Part shown: positions 36,418 to 45,098 of the stretch, piece after piece
Layout: every line of letters starts with the position of its first letter
Position numbering within the stretch: the first letter of the stretch is position 1
NCBI GenBank assembly: GCA_964551335.1
Contig: CAZKCO010000026.1
Span: 1-64,000 of the forward strand
DNA length: 64,000 nt
Direction of reading: 5' to 3'
Origin: Tunicatimonas sp964551335
GTDB lineage: Bacteria; Bacteroidota; Bacteroidia; Cytophagales; Cyclobacteriaceae
The notes under the pieces: model-generated
Database searches by the model: none
What the model was told of the DNA's origin: nothing
What the model saw: the letters and a program-made list of their open reading frames with translations, nothing else
Translations under genes and position numbers: made by a program

Positions 36418-37086
36418 TTAGGGGAAAACCAGTTTCTTAGGTGTTTGTCTAACATGAAGTATGATCCAAAGGACCAGCCCACTCAAAACCGCTGCAAAGA
36501 AACACCATATGGAAACCAAATGATCCTGAAAGTAAAGCTTGGTAACGACAAACGAGATTAAAATGGTGCCCCCTAGTACCCAGACTTTTTTAATACTTGA
36601 TATAAAAGGGGAAATGGCAGTAGGAATAAAATAACAAGCACTGGTTAGCCACGCAAAGCCGCTACTATAGTGAAAATCCTGTTCATATTTGATATGCGCG
36701 CCTTCAATGTGGGCTGCCGCCTGATGGAAAACTAGGATATAAGCAAAACAAAGGGAGACAAATACGCCCATTCCCATCAGGATAGCCAGTATTTTTCGAC
36801 GTCTTGCCTCTTTTTCGAGTAACCTGATGGAATAAGGAATAAAGACGGGCCAAACTACCCAGGCAAACAGTAAAAACCCATAGGTTCCGATTTGCTGCCA
36901 GAACAGGTTATCCGGGTTAGGCAACGACAGCCATAAAATACCTTCCAGGCATTGCTGAATGGCAAAAAACAGGGGAATGGTAGCAAATATCCGCTGAGAT
37001 GGTGTTGAAGCTTTTCTTATGGCAACTACTCCCACAATACCGATAACCGCCCCTGCCCCAAAACTTGCTTCCGCTGAAAAACACAT
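36418..37086 (-). CDS. DUF6629 family integral membrane protein
   Basis: 222 residues with about seven hydrophobic helices. Begins MCFSAEASFGAGAVIG, the hallmark N-terminus of this family, followed by FAIQQCLEGILWL and a conserved W/H-bearing core. Function unknown. It stands alone upstream of the SulP fusion on the same strand, with 106 bases between them. ATG at 37086. Confidence 0.8.
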   Translation of the reverse strand: MCFSAEASFGAGAVIGIVGVVAIRKASTPSQRIFATIPLFFAIQQCLEGILWLSLPNPDNLFWQQIGTYGFLLFAWVVWPVFIPYSIRLLEKEARRRKILAILMGMGVFVSLCFAYILVFHQAAAHIEGAHIKYEQDFHYSSGFAWLTSACYFIPTAISPFISSIKKVWVLGGTILISFVVTKLYFQDHLVSIWCFFAAVLSGLVLWIILHVRQTPKKLVFP

Positions 37087-37316
37087 GTAGTAGGAGTATC
37101 GAGGAGTGAAAAAATACTAAGAAACTGTGTGAGTTATATTTTTTGATTTATTAGGAGAAATTTTTTGTCAATCGCACGGCGAACCGTCAAGGCTCTTTTC
37201 AAGCGGCGTTGCCTAAGCTACGGTGCAAGAGAAAGCCGCAGTGGGGGCGAAAAAAGATCCCTAAGAAACGAAAAGGTTTAACTCAATACAGCTTCTAAAG
37301 CAACGTGGGCGAAGAG

Positions 37317-37433
37317 TTAGTCTCGCCTTCTTTTTTCTTCGCGCTTCGCTGCTTTTGCGGCTCTTTTTTCCTTTAAATTTTTTACGGGTGCTTTTTTACT
37401 GTTTTTGGGTCTGCCTTCTTTTTCTTTGGACAT
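37317..37433 (-). CDS. Small Lys/Arg-rich protein (38 aa)
   Basis: 39 codons, ATG at 37433, TAA at 37317. Sequence starts MSKEKEGRPKNSKKAPVKNL and continues as an Ala/Lys/Glu/Arg helix ending KRRRD. Strongly basic and probably disordered or helical, similar in style to small nucleic-acid-associated proteins. Function unknown. The flanks 37087-37316 show no gene. Confidence 0.5.
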   Translation of the reverse strand: MSKEKEGRPKNSKKAPVKNLKEKRAAKAAKREEKRRRD

Positions 37434-37817
37434 TTTTTTGAGAATTAGAGTGAAAATTTAATAAACATGTTCCTTTTGAGGAAGGGAAGCCGGATCGCGC
37501 GTTAGCTCTTGTTCAAAAAAACCAGCTCTTTTTGGATGGGATTGCTTGAATGTTACCGTAATAATCGCGTTTTACCTATCGCTTTACTTCTAGGGTAAGC
37601 GTAGGATTTACCACCGATCCTTCAGGAAAATATTCCCCATGAAGTAAGGTAAGTATAATTAAACTGGTATAGCCTAAAACGAAGAAGTATTTTATATAAA
37701 GTTTTGAAAATCAGCCGTTTTATCTTCTTGATATCTATTAGGCATGACGTTTTTTCTGAAACGGTGGTACTACTGTGCTACTGGTTCAGCATATCTGCTA
37801 CTATCTTCAAGAGATTA
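37434..37817. other. Intergenic region with a possible protein fragment
   Basis: No complete gene. On the minus strand, codons ending at TAG 37576 encode a protein-like stretch (YFFVLGYTSLIILTLLHGEY, then FPEGSVVNPTLTLEVKR) but there is no start codon and a TGA precedes it. It may be the remains of a decayed gene. Confidence 0.35.
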
Positions 37818-38039
37818 TCAGGATTCATACACTCGTTTACCATATTCACTAATCCGCCAATTGTTTGATTTATTTTCCATTTGAATTAACCCTAAGGAAC
37901 TCAACTCCTTCTCCACTTCCTCTTCGTCTCCTTTCAACAGACCTAGCTCATTGTAAATATCAGATAAAGCGAAATAATCCTCAGCGTTTTTGTATAAATA
38001 TCTAAATACAATGGTTGCGTTTTTACTTAATCGTTTCAT
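37818..38039 (-). CDS. Small winged-helix-like hypothetical protein
   Basis: 73 residues, not assigned to a family. The predicted helix-helix-strand order with a central turn (SKNATIVFRYLYKNAEDYFA, DIYNELGLLKGDEEEVEKEL, LGLIQ...NWRISEYGKRVYE) resembles a small winged-helix or MarR-like DNA-binding fold. No signal peptide or membrane segment. It has a good ATG at 38039 and normal codon use. Confidence 0.55.
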   Translation of the reverse strand: MKRLSKNATIVFRYLYKNAEDYFALSDIYNELGLLKGDEEEVEKELSSLGLIQMENKSNNWRISEYGKRVYES

Positions 38040-38356
38040 CAGACATTAGTTTATTACGTAATGTAGGAATCAGTGATTACAAAGCCTGTCAACTTATGCA
38101 CTTGCTTTCCATGATTACTAAATAGTATGTTTAGTATGTTCCGTCTATATTTGTAACTACTGGCCGGATCAGGCTCGAACAGGTTTGTTCTTTTCGAACT
38201 TTTACGACACCTCTGCTTTCTAGATTGAGTAGTATAACACATTCCGAAATAGTGAAGACACCGATAGTAAGTTTGTAATTGTATTCTAGTACAAGCTTTT
38301 CATTCTTGGTGAGTGGCATAGCTTACAAATAGAATTAATTAATTAGAAAAAAAACT

Positions 38357-38405
38357 ACTATCGTCTGAAAGCCGGTAAATTTAGCCTCACAGCCCAAAGC
38401 CAAAT
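38357..38405. repeat. Dispersed repeat, copy 2 (see 30364)
   Basis: Second copy of the short repeat, inside a gene-poor stretch (38040-38615). The minus-strand translation here is LALGCEAKFTGFQTIVVFF. Short ORFs covering this region (38131-38319 and 38335-38520) are not convincing genes. Confidence 0.55.
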
Positions 38406-38615
38406 TAGGTGATACTTTTATCGTAAACTGAAAGGAATGACTTACGGCAATATTCCATCCAGTAAAGTTAGTCAAACTGAAACCACTGGAGCCCGGTCTT
38501 TGCCTAAAATGCTCCTCCACTTAGAAGAGGGGCTTTCTCTCATTCCACGATTGGAGGAATAAAAAAAAGTGTGCGGGATGGGCTGTAATCTAATAGAAAA
38601 AAGAGCTGACTGACT

Positions 38616-39014
38616 TCATTCCGAATTATCGTTTTCAGCCCCCTGATAAAGGTCATCTTCCCAATAGCCGGTGAGAACACTATCCGCGTTTACAGAGGCA
38701 TAGACCATCTTTCCCTCACCTTCCTTTTTACCTTTTTCGAAGGTTCCTTCGTAGTAATCACCGTTAATCCAGGTGTATTTCCCCTTTCCGTCGGGATAAC
38801 CTTTTTTAAATTCGCCTTCGTAGGTATCCTTACCGATAGCTTTGCCGACACCGTGCGCTTTACCCTTATGACAATCTCCTTCATAGCTGCCGGCAATATC
38901 ATCTAGCATCACCCGACAGTCGGCGGCATCGGATACAATTACCCGGGATGTGCGATTGACCAAACCTATCAGGGTAGCTAATGTGATTCCAAATACTAAT
39001 AACAACAATCTCAT
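38616..39014 (-). CDS. MORN-repeat protein with N-terminal signal/anchor
   Basis: 132 residues. The N-terminal helix MRLLLLVFGITLATLIGLV is a signal or anchor. Residues ~40-120 hold three to four MORN repeats (YEGDCHKGKAHGVGKAIG, YEGEFKKGYPDGKGKYTW, YYEGTFEKGKKEGEGKMVY). MORN repeats form a curved beta sheet and often mediate protein or lipid contacts. The specific role is unknown. Confidence 0.85.
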   Translation of the reverse strand: MRLLLLVFGITLATLIGLVNRTSRVIVSDAADCRVMLDDIAGSYEGDCHKGKAHGVGKAIGKDTYEGEFKKGYPDGKGKYTWINGDYYEGTFEKGKKEGEGKMVYASVNADSVLTGYWEDDLYQGAENDNSE

Positions 39015-39130
39015 AGATAGGATAATGTAGTATGTAATTCCGAATATGAGCGATTAGCAATGTAAGGAATTTTTCCTAAACAACTGCCGTATCCAAGTTA
39101 AGTTCTCATGAAGAGTTTTTTCAATTCCTC

Positions 39131-39388
39131 TTAACCAGGATAACGAAATTTGAAGTATAAAATTGATCCGGCGATCATTAACGTAAATCCATTGGTGAGG
39201 ATGATGGGCCAGTTATAAATGATAAAACCGTAGATCAGCCAAAGGATTAATCCTACTACTAATAACATGAATGTACCTAGAGATAAATCACCAGCCGAGC
39301 GGGATTTCCAGGTTTTAACTGCCTGGGGTAAAAAAGCCAAAGTAGTGCAAATTCCAGCAATGATTCCCAGGATATCTAACGAACTCAT
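39131..39388 (-). CDS. SemiSWEET family sugar transporter
   Basis: 85 residues, three helices, with the PQ-loop signature FLPQAVKTWKSRSAGDLS in helix 1 and the conserved LWLIYGFIIYNWPIILTN segment in the second and third helices. SemiSWEETs work as homodimers for facilitated sugar movement in the inner membrane. Its start overlaps the nucleotidase stop by 4 bases, so the two are translationally coupled. Confidence 0.93.
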   Translation of the reverse strand: MSSLDILGIIAGICTTLAFLPQAVKTWKSRSAGDLSLGTFMLLVVGLILWLIYGFIIYNWPIILTNGFTLMIAGSILYFKFRYPG

Positions 39389-39921
39389 CGGTCGGGTAAG
39401 AATCTTTCGGCTACTTCCTGCCAGTTGCTGACCCGAGGAAACCTGGTTTCGTAAGCATTATGGGGCGAGGAGTAAATGATTGCCTCCCCGTCGAAAGTCT
39501 CCAGATTTTTAGCATGATCGTCAATCATATAGTCTGCCCTAATGATGCTTTTATCTCCACAAAACACATAATTTCGCCAGTGAATGAACGGAAAATGGCG
39601 CTGTAGCCAACGGTACTTAGGCCCTAAGGAGTCGGGAAACTCCATAGCGGCAGTTACGACAAAAATTTCATAATGTTTTTGCATAGCACGTACTACCTCT
39701 TGGCTATCCGGCATTACCACCAAATCCTCAAAAAAATCTTCAGCAAAAAGATAGCGACGAATTGAGGAGCGATGATCGGAATGTACTACGTCCTCCAGAT
39801 AGCGTCCGGGCATTTTATCCCGGTCAATAGGAACTCCGTACTCTTCTTCGTAGAGGCGAATCAATTTTTCGTAAGGATCGGCCATCACCTCATCCATATC
39901 GATGGCTACTCGTTTTTTCAT
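39385..39921 (-). CDS. 5'(3')-deoxyribonucleotidase-type HAD phosphatase (NT5C-like)
   Basis: 178 residues from the ATG at 39921, where MKKRVAIDMDEVMAD puts the HAD motif I (D-x-D) at the usual place. An upstream in-frame ATG at 39957 would add an unlikely FYGFF leader. Motif II lies in FVVTAAMEF, and motif III/IV in ADYMIDDHAKNLETF. NT5C enzymes dephosphorylate (deoxy)nucleoside monophosphates, but other phosphosubstrates are possible. Operon with SemiSWEET (ATGA overlap). Confidence 0.9.
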   Translation of the reverse strand: MKKRVAIDMDEVMADPYEKLIRLYEEEYGVPIDRDKMPGRYLEDVVHSDHRSSIRRYLFAEDFFEDLVVMPDSQEVVRAMQKHYEIFVVTAAMEFPDSLGPKYRWLQRHFPFIHWRNYVFCGDKSIIRADYMIDDHAKNLETFDGEAIIYSSPHNAYETRFPRVSNWQEVAERFLPDR

Positions 39922-40049
39922 GGGGGCAAAAAAACCGTAAAAGCAGACGTATTCCAAAAAAAACGGTGTTAAAACTCCAGTGTATCGCTCAAAAAGTAAA
40001 ATTATCTGATAGCATTTGGCTTTAAAAGCGAACTAAAATAACTGAATAT

Positions 40050-43000
40050 TTATTCACTAGCATTTGGTCTTAATTCTTCAATCTTCTGAAGTAATTCGTT
40101 GCAGTAGGTAATAAAACCAGGATACTTTCTGAGGTCGGCTTCATCTGGTTTATCGGACATCTCTCTAACAATAGCCCCCAAAGGCTCTATCTCAAACATG
40201 GTAAAAGTAGATTTCACCCGGTGCAGGTCAGTGGCCAATTTCTTACGGTCGAGAGTTTGATAAAACTCTTCTATATCTTGAATAAGTTGTATCACCAAGG
40301 AACTCAATTTTTCGCATAAACTCAGCCGTTCGGAATCATTTCCATCGGTAAGGAATTCAAAAACTTCCAGATTCAGGCGTAAGGATTTTGGCAGTTCTGT
40401 ATTACTGGGAATGGTTGAGCCAGTGGCGGCAACTTCTTTTTTTTCGGGTAGCTCCCGATTTATTGAACTATGAAACTGAAGCCGCGCAAACAATTCTTTG
40501 GGATCAAAAGGCTTAGTCAGGAAGTCATTCATTCCCAAAGAGTTGACTTTTTCTTTGGTAGTTCGTGATGCAGAAGCTGTTAGAGCTATGATTGGAACTG
40601 GATTACGCTTTTGCTGCTTTTCCCAGGCTCGAATGCTTTTGGTTGCCTGATAGCCATCTACAACTGGCATTTGCAGATCCATTAGTATAACATCGTATGG
40701 TTGCTGTTGAACCATCTCCAAAGCCTCTCCCCCATGATTCGTAATATCCAATATAACCTGCCATTTTTTCATAAATCGGGCGGCCACATATTGATTTACT
40801 GGGTTATCTTCCACCAAAAGCACTCTAAGTCCATTCAGTCGTCCCAAGTAGTTTTCATCGGGTATGCTGGGGGTTATGTGTTCGCTAACTTGCTTTTTGT
40901 TACTTTTTTGAAACGTTAACTCAAAAGAAAATCTAGAACCCTTTCCCAGTTCACTGAACACTTTTATTTCGCTACCTTGTAGTTCCAGCAGCCTACGAGT
41001 AATGGCCAATCCTAAACCGGTTCCACCGTACTTACGGGTTGTACTAGAGCTTGCCTGTGAAAATTCATCAAAAATCACCTCCATTTGATCCGATGAGATA
41101 CCGATGCCGGTATCAGCAATACTAAATCCGATAATAACCCTATCAGCTTTATCTTCGATTAACTCCGCGTCAATCTCAACCTGTCCTTCTTCAGTAAACT
41201 TGACCGCATTACTCACCAAGTTATTAATGATTTGCCCCAAGCGTACTGCATCACCCACCACTATTTCCGGTACATCATCATCCCAGCGAAGCTTCAACTT
41301 GACCTGTTTTTCCGTAGCTTTAATTCCTTGGGCAGCTTTGATTCCCTGCAACAATTCCTTCAGATTGAAGTCTATAGACTCAAGCACGATCTTACCCGCC
41401 TCAATTTTACTGAAGTCCAGAATATCGTTAATTAGGGACAGAAGAAGGTCGGCTGAGAATTTCAAGGTTTTGATCGACTCTAGTTGATCTTCCCGCGGGC
41501 TTTCTTCCAGTAATAAATGAGCCATACCCACTACCGCATTCATTGGTGTTCTAATCTCATGCGACATGGTTGATAAAAAATCAGTTTTGGCCCGTGTGGC
41601 ATTTTCGGCTTCTTCACGGGCGGCAATAAGCTGTTTTTCATTAGCGAATCGCTCTAGTGTAGTACCCACCCAGCGAGCTACCAATCGCATAAAATCAATA
41701 TCGTTTTCCGAAAAGGGAACCGGTCGCTTGCTGGGAGACGAAAAGTTAATCGTTCCGTACTTTTTTCCGGCTACCCAGATCGGTGACCCAATGTAGCTTT
41801 CTAAACCAAATTCCCGGTAACAGGGATGGGTGGCGTACTCAGATTCGGCCATATACTGAATAGCAACCGGATCATTTTGAGCAAAGGCAATACTACAGTA
41901 CGTCTTTTCAAAAGGAAATGTAGTTCCTTGTCCAATCTGAATTTCATCGTCGTTACTGATAGCATACTCTACGATGTAGTCGTCTCCTTCAATTCGGCTT
42001 ATGATGCCAATCGGAAGGTCAAAGTATTGGTTAATGGAGCTTAACACTTCCATCAGTTGTTGCTCCAGCGAAAGCTGATGGCTGGCGCTTATTTGAGCGA
42101 GTATTCGTAAACCCTGTTGATAGTACTCCAGTGAGATCTCCGATTTTTTTTGCTCCGTTATGTCTTCAGTCATTATCAAAATCCCCCCGACCTCATTATT
42201 CGGTAAGTACCAAGGCATGACTTCCCACCGAATCCACTGCTCAACCCCATTGTCATTAACATAAAAGTCTTCATCTTTTCGGTGAGTATTTCCTAACATG
42301 CAGTCCTGATGAATATCCTTCCAGTCTTGACGGATGTTGGGAAAAAGATCATAATGTGAGCGACCAATGAATTCTTCAGCCTTTAAATCGTAATCCGATT
42401 TCCACCGCTGACTGGCGGCTATGTAGTTCATCTGAATATCAAAGATAGCCATTGCAACCGGGGCCTGCTCTATAAATAGGGCTAAGTGCTGCTCTACCCC
42501 TCGGTTTAGGGTAATATCAAAAGCAAAAATTAATCCGCTAACTACTTGCTGATTCTGGTAGATCGGAATGAACTGGGCGAAATAATCTCGATGATGAAAA
42601 GTTATTTCTGTTTCAATAAACTCACCCGCTAAAACTCTCCGGTAAATTGGCTCAAAAACTGCAGCCTCTTCTTGGGTACAAACTTCGTACATCGTTTTCC
42701 CGAGGAGATTGTCAGCAATAATAGAATTGTTGTTTTGTATCCCTTCGTACGTTCCGTAACGAAGATTCTTGTCAAAAAGTAGGATCGTCGCGGTAGGAAT
42801 ATATTTAACTACTCGCTGTAGCCATTCATCCCAAACTCCAAGTTTCCGGCTTTCCAACTGATTCTTTTCTTCTATTAAAACACCGATAACCGAAAGTGGT
42901 CGCTTACGTTCATCCCATTCTACTACCTTGGCATTGCACGTGAGGTACGTCTTATTCTTTCCAATATTGAGCGAAAGCGGAAAAGTGGTCTGTGAGGTAC

Positions 43001-43310
43001 GGTTATTCTTTAATCCAGATAATTCCGCTTGAAATTTGTTGTATTGAGACTTTGAAAGGAGGTTCTGCCAATAATTTGTTTTGACATGATCATTATCATC
43101 AAGCTGTAAAAAATTGACAAGTGCCGGACTAAGATAGAATTCATTTTCTGCAATCTCCCAACGCCAATATCCATTGCCTACTTCTTCTACCACCTGATGA
43201 AACCGATTCTCCTGTTCGGCAAGTTGCTGCTCTAACCGAGCTACCTGCTGAACAAGCAATTTATGATTTGTAGATGATGATGTTTTAACCTGAGCCATAC
43301 TTACTAGCAT
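40050..43310 (-). CDS. Hybrid sensor histidine kinase (PAS-PAS-PAS-GAF-HisKA-HATPase-REC-Hpt)
   Basis: 1086 residues, no membrane segment, so a soluble sensor. A coiled-coil start is followed by three PAS-like domains (about 35-150, 160-270, 275-390), a GAF domain (400-560), and HisKA with phospho-acceptor H584 in FLSTMSHEIRTPMNA. ATPase boxes are NLVSNAVKF, DTGIGI and GGTGLGL. A REC domain follows with acceptor D878 in VILMDLQMPVVDG, and an Hpt-like domain with H1030. It is an all-in-one phosphorelay; the output protein is not next to it. An in-frame ATG at 43298 may be the true start, because a TATTTTTG -7-like box lies at 43321-43328. Confidence 0.93.
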   Translation of the reverse strand: MLVSMAQVKTSSSTNHKLLVQQVARLEQQLAEQENRFHQVVEEVGNGYWRWEIAENEFYLSPALVNFLQLDDNDHVKTNYWQNLLSKSQYNKFQAELSGLKNNRTSQTTFPLSLNIGKNKTYLTCNAKVVEWDERKRPLSVIGVLIEEKNQLESRKLGVWDEWLQRVVKYIPTATILLFDKNLRYGTYEGIQNNNSIIADNLLGKTMYEVCTQEEAAVFEPIYRRVLAGEFIETEITFHHRDYFAQFIPIYQNQQVVSGLIFAFDITLNRGVEQHLALFIEQAPVAMAIFDIQMNYIAASQRWKSDYDLKAEEFIGRSHYDLFPNIRQDWKDIHQDCMLGNTHRKDEDFYVNDNGVEQWIRWEVMPWYLPNNEVGGILIMTEDITEQKKSEISLEYYQQGLRILAQISASHQLSLEQQLMEVLSSINQYFDLPIGIISRIEGDDYIVEYAISNDDEIQIGQGTTFPFEKTYCSIAFAQNDPVAIQYMAESEYATHPCYREFGLESYIGSPIWVAGKKYGTINFSSPSKRPVPFSENDIDFMRLVARWVGTTLERFANEKQLIAAREEAENATRAKTDFLSTMSHEIRTPMNAVVGMAHLLLEESPREDQLESIKTLKFSADLLLSLINDILDFSKIEAGKIVLESIDFNLKELLQGIKAAQGIKATEKQVKLKLRWDDDVPEIVVGDAVRLGQIINNLVSNAVKFTEEGQVEIDAELIEDKADRVIIGFSIADTGIGISSDQMEVIFDEFSQASSSTTRKYGGTGLGLAITRRLLELQGSEIKVFSELGKGSRFSFELTFQKSNKKQVSEHITPSIPDENYLGRLNGLRVLLVEDNPVNQYVAARFMKKWQVILDITNHGGEALEMVQQQPYDVILMDLQMPVVDGYQATKSIRAWEKQQKRNPVPIIALTASASRTTKEKVNSLGMNDFLTKPFDPKELFARLQFHSSINRELPEKKEVAATGSTIPSNTELPKSLRLNLEVFEFLTDGNDSERLSLCEKLSSLVIQLIQDIEEFYQTLDRKKLATDLHRVKSTFTMFEIEPLGAIVREMSDKPDEADLRKYPGFITYCNELLQKIEELRPNASE

Positions 43311-43423
43311 ATGATCTTAACAAAAATAGTACTTAGGCCAAGGTTTTTCTCAATGTTTTTTTATCAACCAAAGCCAGGTACTTTTTTTGCGATGAGTGCA
43401 AAATATTGACTTTTTGCAAATGA

Positions 43424-45088
43424 TCACAATTCTACTTTTACGTCAAAAGCACTGTTCAATACCTGTCCGTTGCGCTTCATCTGAATCCAGATTCGGTAGT
43501 CGCCGGCTTCGGGAAATACGTACGGAAACATTACTGTGGAATGTCCAGCATGCTCGCCGGTTTCATCTTCAATCTCATGAATCATCCCCCCCATCAGAAA
43601 GTCTTCACGCTCTTGCTCTTCCATAGCCTGAATCGTAGAAACTAATCGGTTAATACTATCGGCAAACTCCATTGGTTTGGGCAACGTTGGTAGGGTTTGA
43701 TCTTCCTTAATCCGGCTTTCCAGCACCGATTGTGAGGCCATGGAGTAGTTTCCAACCGGATGCAGATGCACGTAAACACTGCCATCGTTCTTAAATACCA
43801 CCATATGGCCCATCATTCCCATGTAGGGTTGCAGTTCAGCCGGATTGCCCTCCGGGTCCTGAATGGCGAAGGTCATGGGGTATAACTTACCGGCTACCAA
43901 AGGTTCGTTCGACTGATGCTCCCAAATGGCCGTAGAACCATCGGGCAAAGGGGTTTCGGTGCCGGGTTTACCACAAATCACAATGTTATTGCCCGAGAGT
44001 TTCGACTGTTGCGACCCCAGTGGGTTGGAGATAATATACGTGTCATCTGGATCTACGTACAGTGAGCTTGTTTCGCTTATTGAAGCTAAGCGAGTGGGTA
44101 ATTCAGCCACCGGAATCTCTACGGTATCGGCGATAGTTTCGGCGAAGCCGTTCCAGCGAACAATATCGGCGTAGACGAAGTATCGCCCCTCGGGCAAGGG
44201 CGGAAGTTTTACCTGATACGTGATCGTATCTACCCGCTGAGGGTGTAAATGGGCAAAGGCATCCAGACTCCCCTCCCGGATCAGGAACATATGCATCAAC
44301 TTACCGTGATCCGGAATTAGGTAGCTAGTTCTACTACTTTGCCCCCGATAGGAAAGGTAGGAGGTGTCAATAGCAAAATTAAGTATTCTGCCACTTTCAC
44401 CTTCCAGGATAGTTGATGTAGCCTGGTAGGGCTTGTACATATAGCGTTGGTAATCATCAGCCCAACTCTGCCACCACTGATTGCCACCGTACAGCACCAA
44501 CCCCAGTACTATGGCTCCTACTCCGGCCCCAATCCAGCGCTTCCGACGGTAACGACGCGTGAATTCCTGATCAGGCTCTAACGTACCATCGCTTACACTA
44601 GCCCCGATGATGGTTACCATAAGTATTACCAGAAAAATACCTAATCCGGCCAGTATCCAGCCTAATTGAGGTTCCATATCTTTTTGAGCCGTAGAAGCCG
44701 CCATTACCGGCACCAACGCTACGCCTTTTCCCAGACTACCTTCTACCGTAATTTCCAAACTAGCCGTACCGCTAGACATTAGCCAGATCAACCCCTCGTA
44801 CTGATTGGGATTTTCTTCGGAAGGAAATGCCTCATCGGGCGAGGGCGAGCCTTCATCTCCGGCATACCAGTACACTGGTTTGACCCAGATATGATCTATG
44901 CCACCGTTCTCAACAATGATCTGCACCTGAGCCGTGCCTGGAATAACTTCGGGAGGGTTAACACTCAACAATAGGGAATAGGGCCCGGCTTTGCCCTCAA
45001 ACACTACTCCCGGACTTCCTACGTGCGCTTGAGCACTAACTGCCAGCAACCATCCCAGCAGTGTTATTTGTACGATTAGTCTTTTCAT
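43424..45088 (-). CDS. PmoB/AmoB-like periplasmic copper-domain protein (putative)
   Basis: 554 residues. Signal peptide to A21, giving His22 at the mature N-terminus (AHVGSPGVVF). The plan is a beta domain (about 22-130), two membrane helices (143-164 and 186-203), then a large periplasmic beta region. This is the PmoB layout: N-terminal cupredoxin, two helices, C-terminal cupredoxin, with a His as first mature residue. The C-terminal part carries two related His motifs, H261/H266 with AHLHP (H280, H282) and MGHM (H428) with VHLHP (H441, H443). It follows the PmoC/PmoA-like gene by 10 bases. A copper-carrier or YtkA/FixH-like protein is the alternative. What I see is architecture and motifs, not an alignment. 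Confidence 0.6.
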   Translation of the reverse strand: MKRLIVQITLLGWLLAVSAQAHVGSPGVVFEGKAGPYSLLLSVNPPEVIPGTAQVQIIVENGGIDHIWVKPVYWYAGDEGSPSPDEAFPSEENPNQYEGLIWLMSSGTASLEITVEGSLGKGVALVPVMAASTAQKDMEPQLGWILAGLGIFLVILMVTIIGASVSDGTLEPDQEFTRRYRRKRWIGAGVGAIVLGLVLYGGNQWWQSWADDYQRYMYKPYQATSTILEGESGRILNFAIDTSYLSYRGQSSRTSYLIPDHGKLMHMFLIREGSLDAFAHLHPQRVDTITYQVKLPPLPEGRYFVYADIVRWNGFAETIADTVEIPVAELPTRLASISETSSLYVDPDDTYIISNPLGSQQSKLSGNNIVICGKPGTETPLPDGSTAIWEHQSNEPLVAGKLYPMTFAIQDPEGNPAELQPYMGMMGHMVVFKNDGSVYVHLHPVGNYSMASQSVLESRIKEDQTLPTLPKPMEFADSINRLVSTIQAMEEQEREDFLMGGMIHEIEDETGEHAGHSTVMFPYVFPEAGDYRIWIQMKRNGQVLNSAFDVKVEL

Positions 45089-45098
45089 TTCTTTTTTA

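Noticed and set aside
38131..38319. 62-codon minus-strand ORF (MPLTKNEKLV...)
   Set aside because: Short and with an alternative overlapping frame; slight likeness to the 37818 protein's start, but too little to call a gene.
38335..38520. 61-codon minus-strand ORF
   Set aside because: Covers the dispersed repeat and looks like translated repeat DNA.
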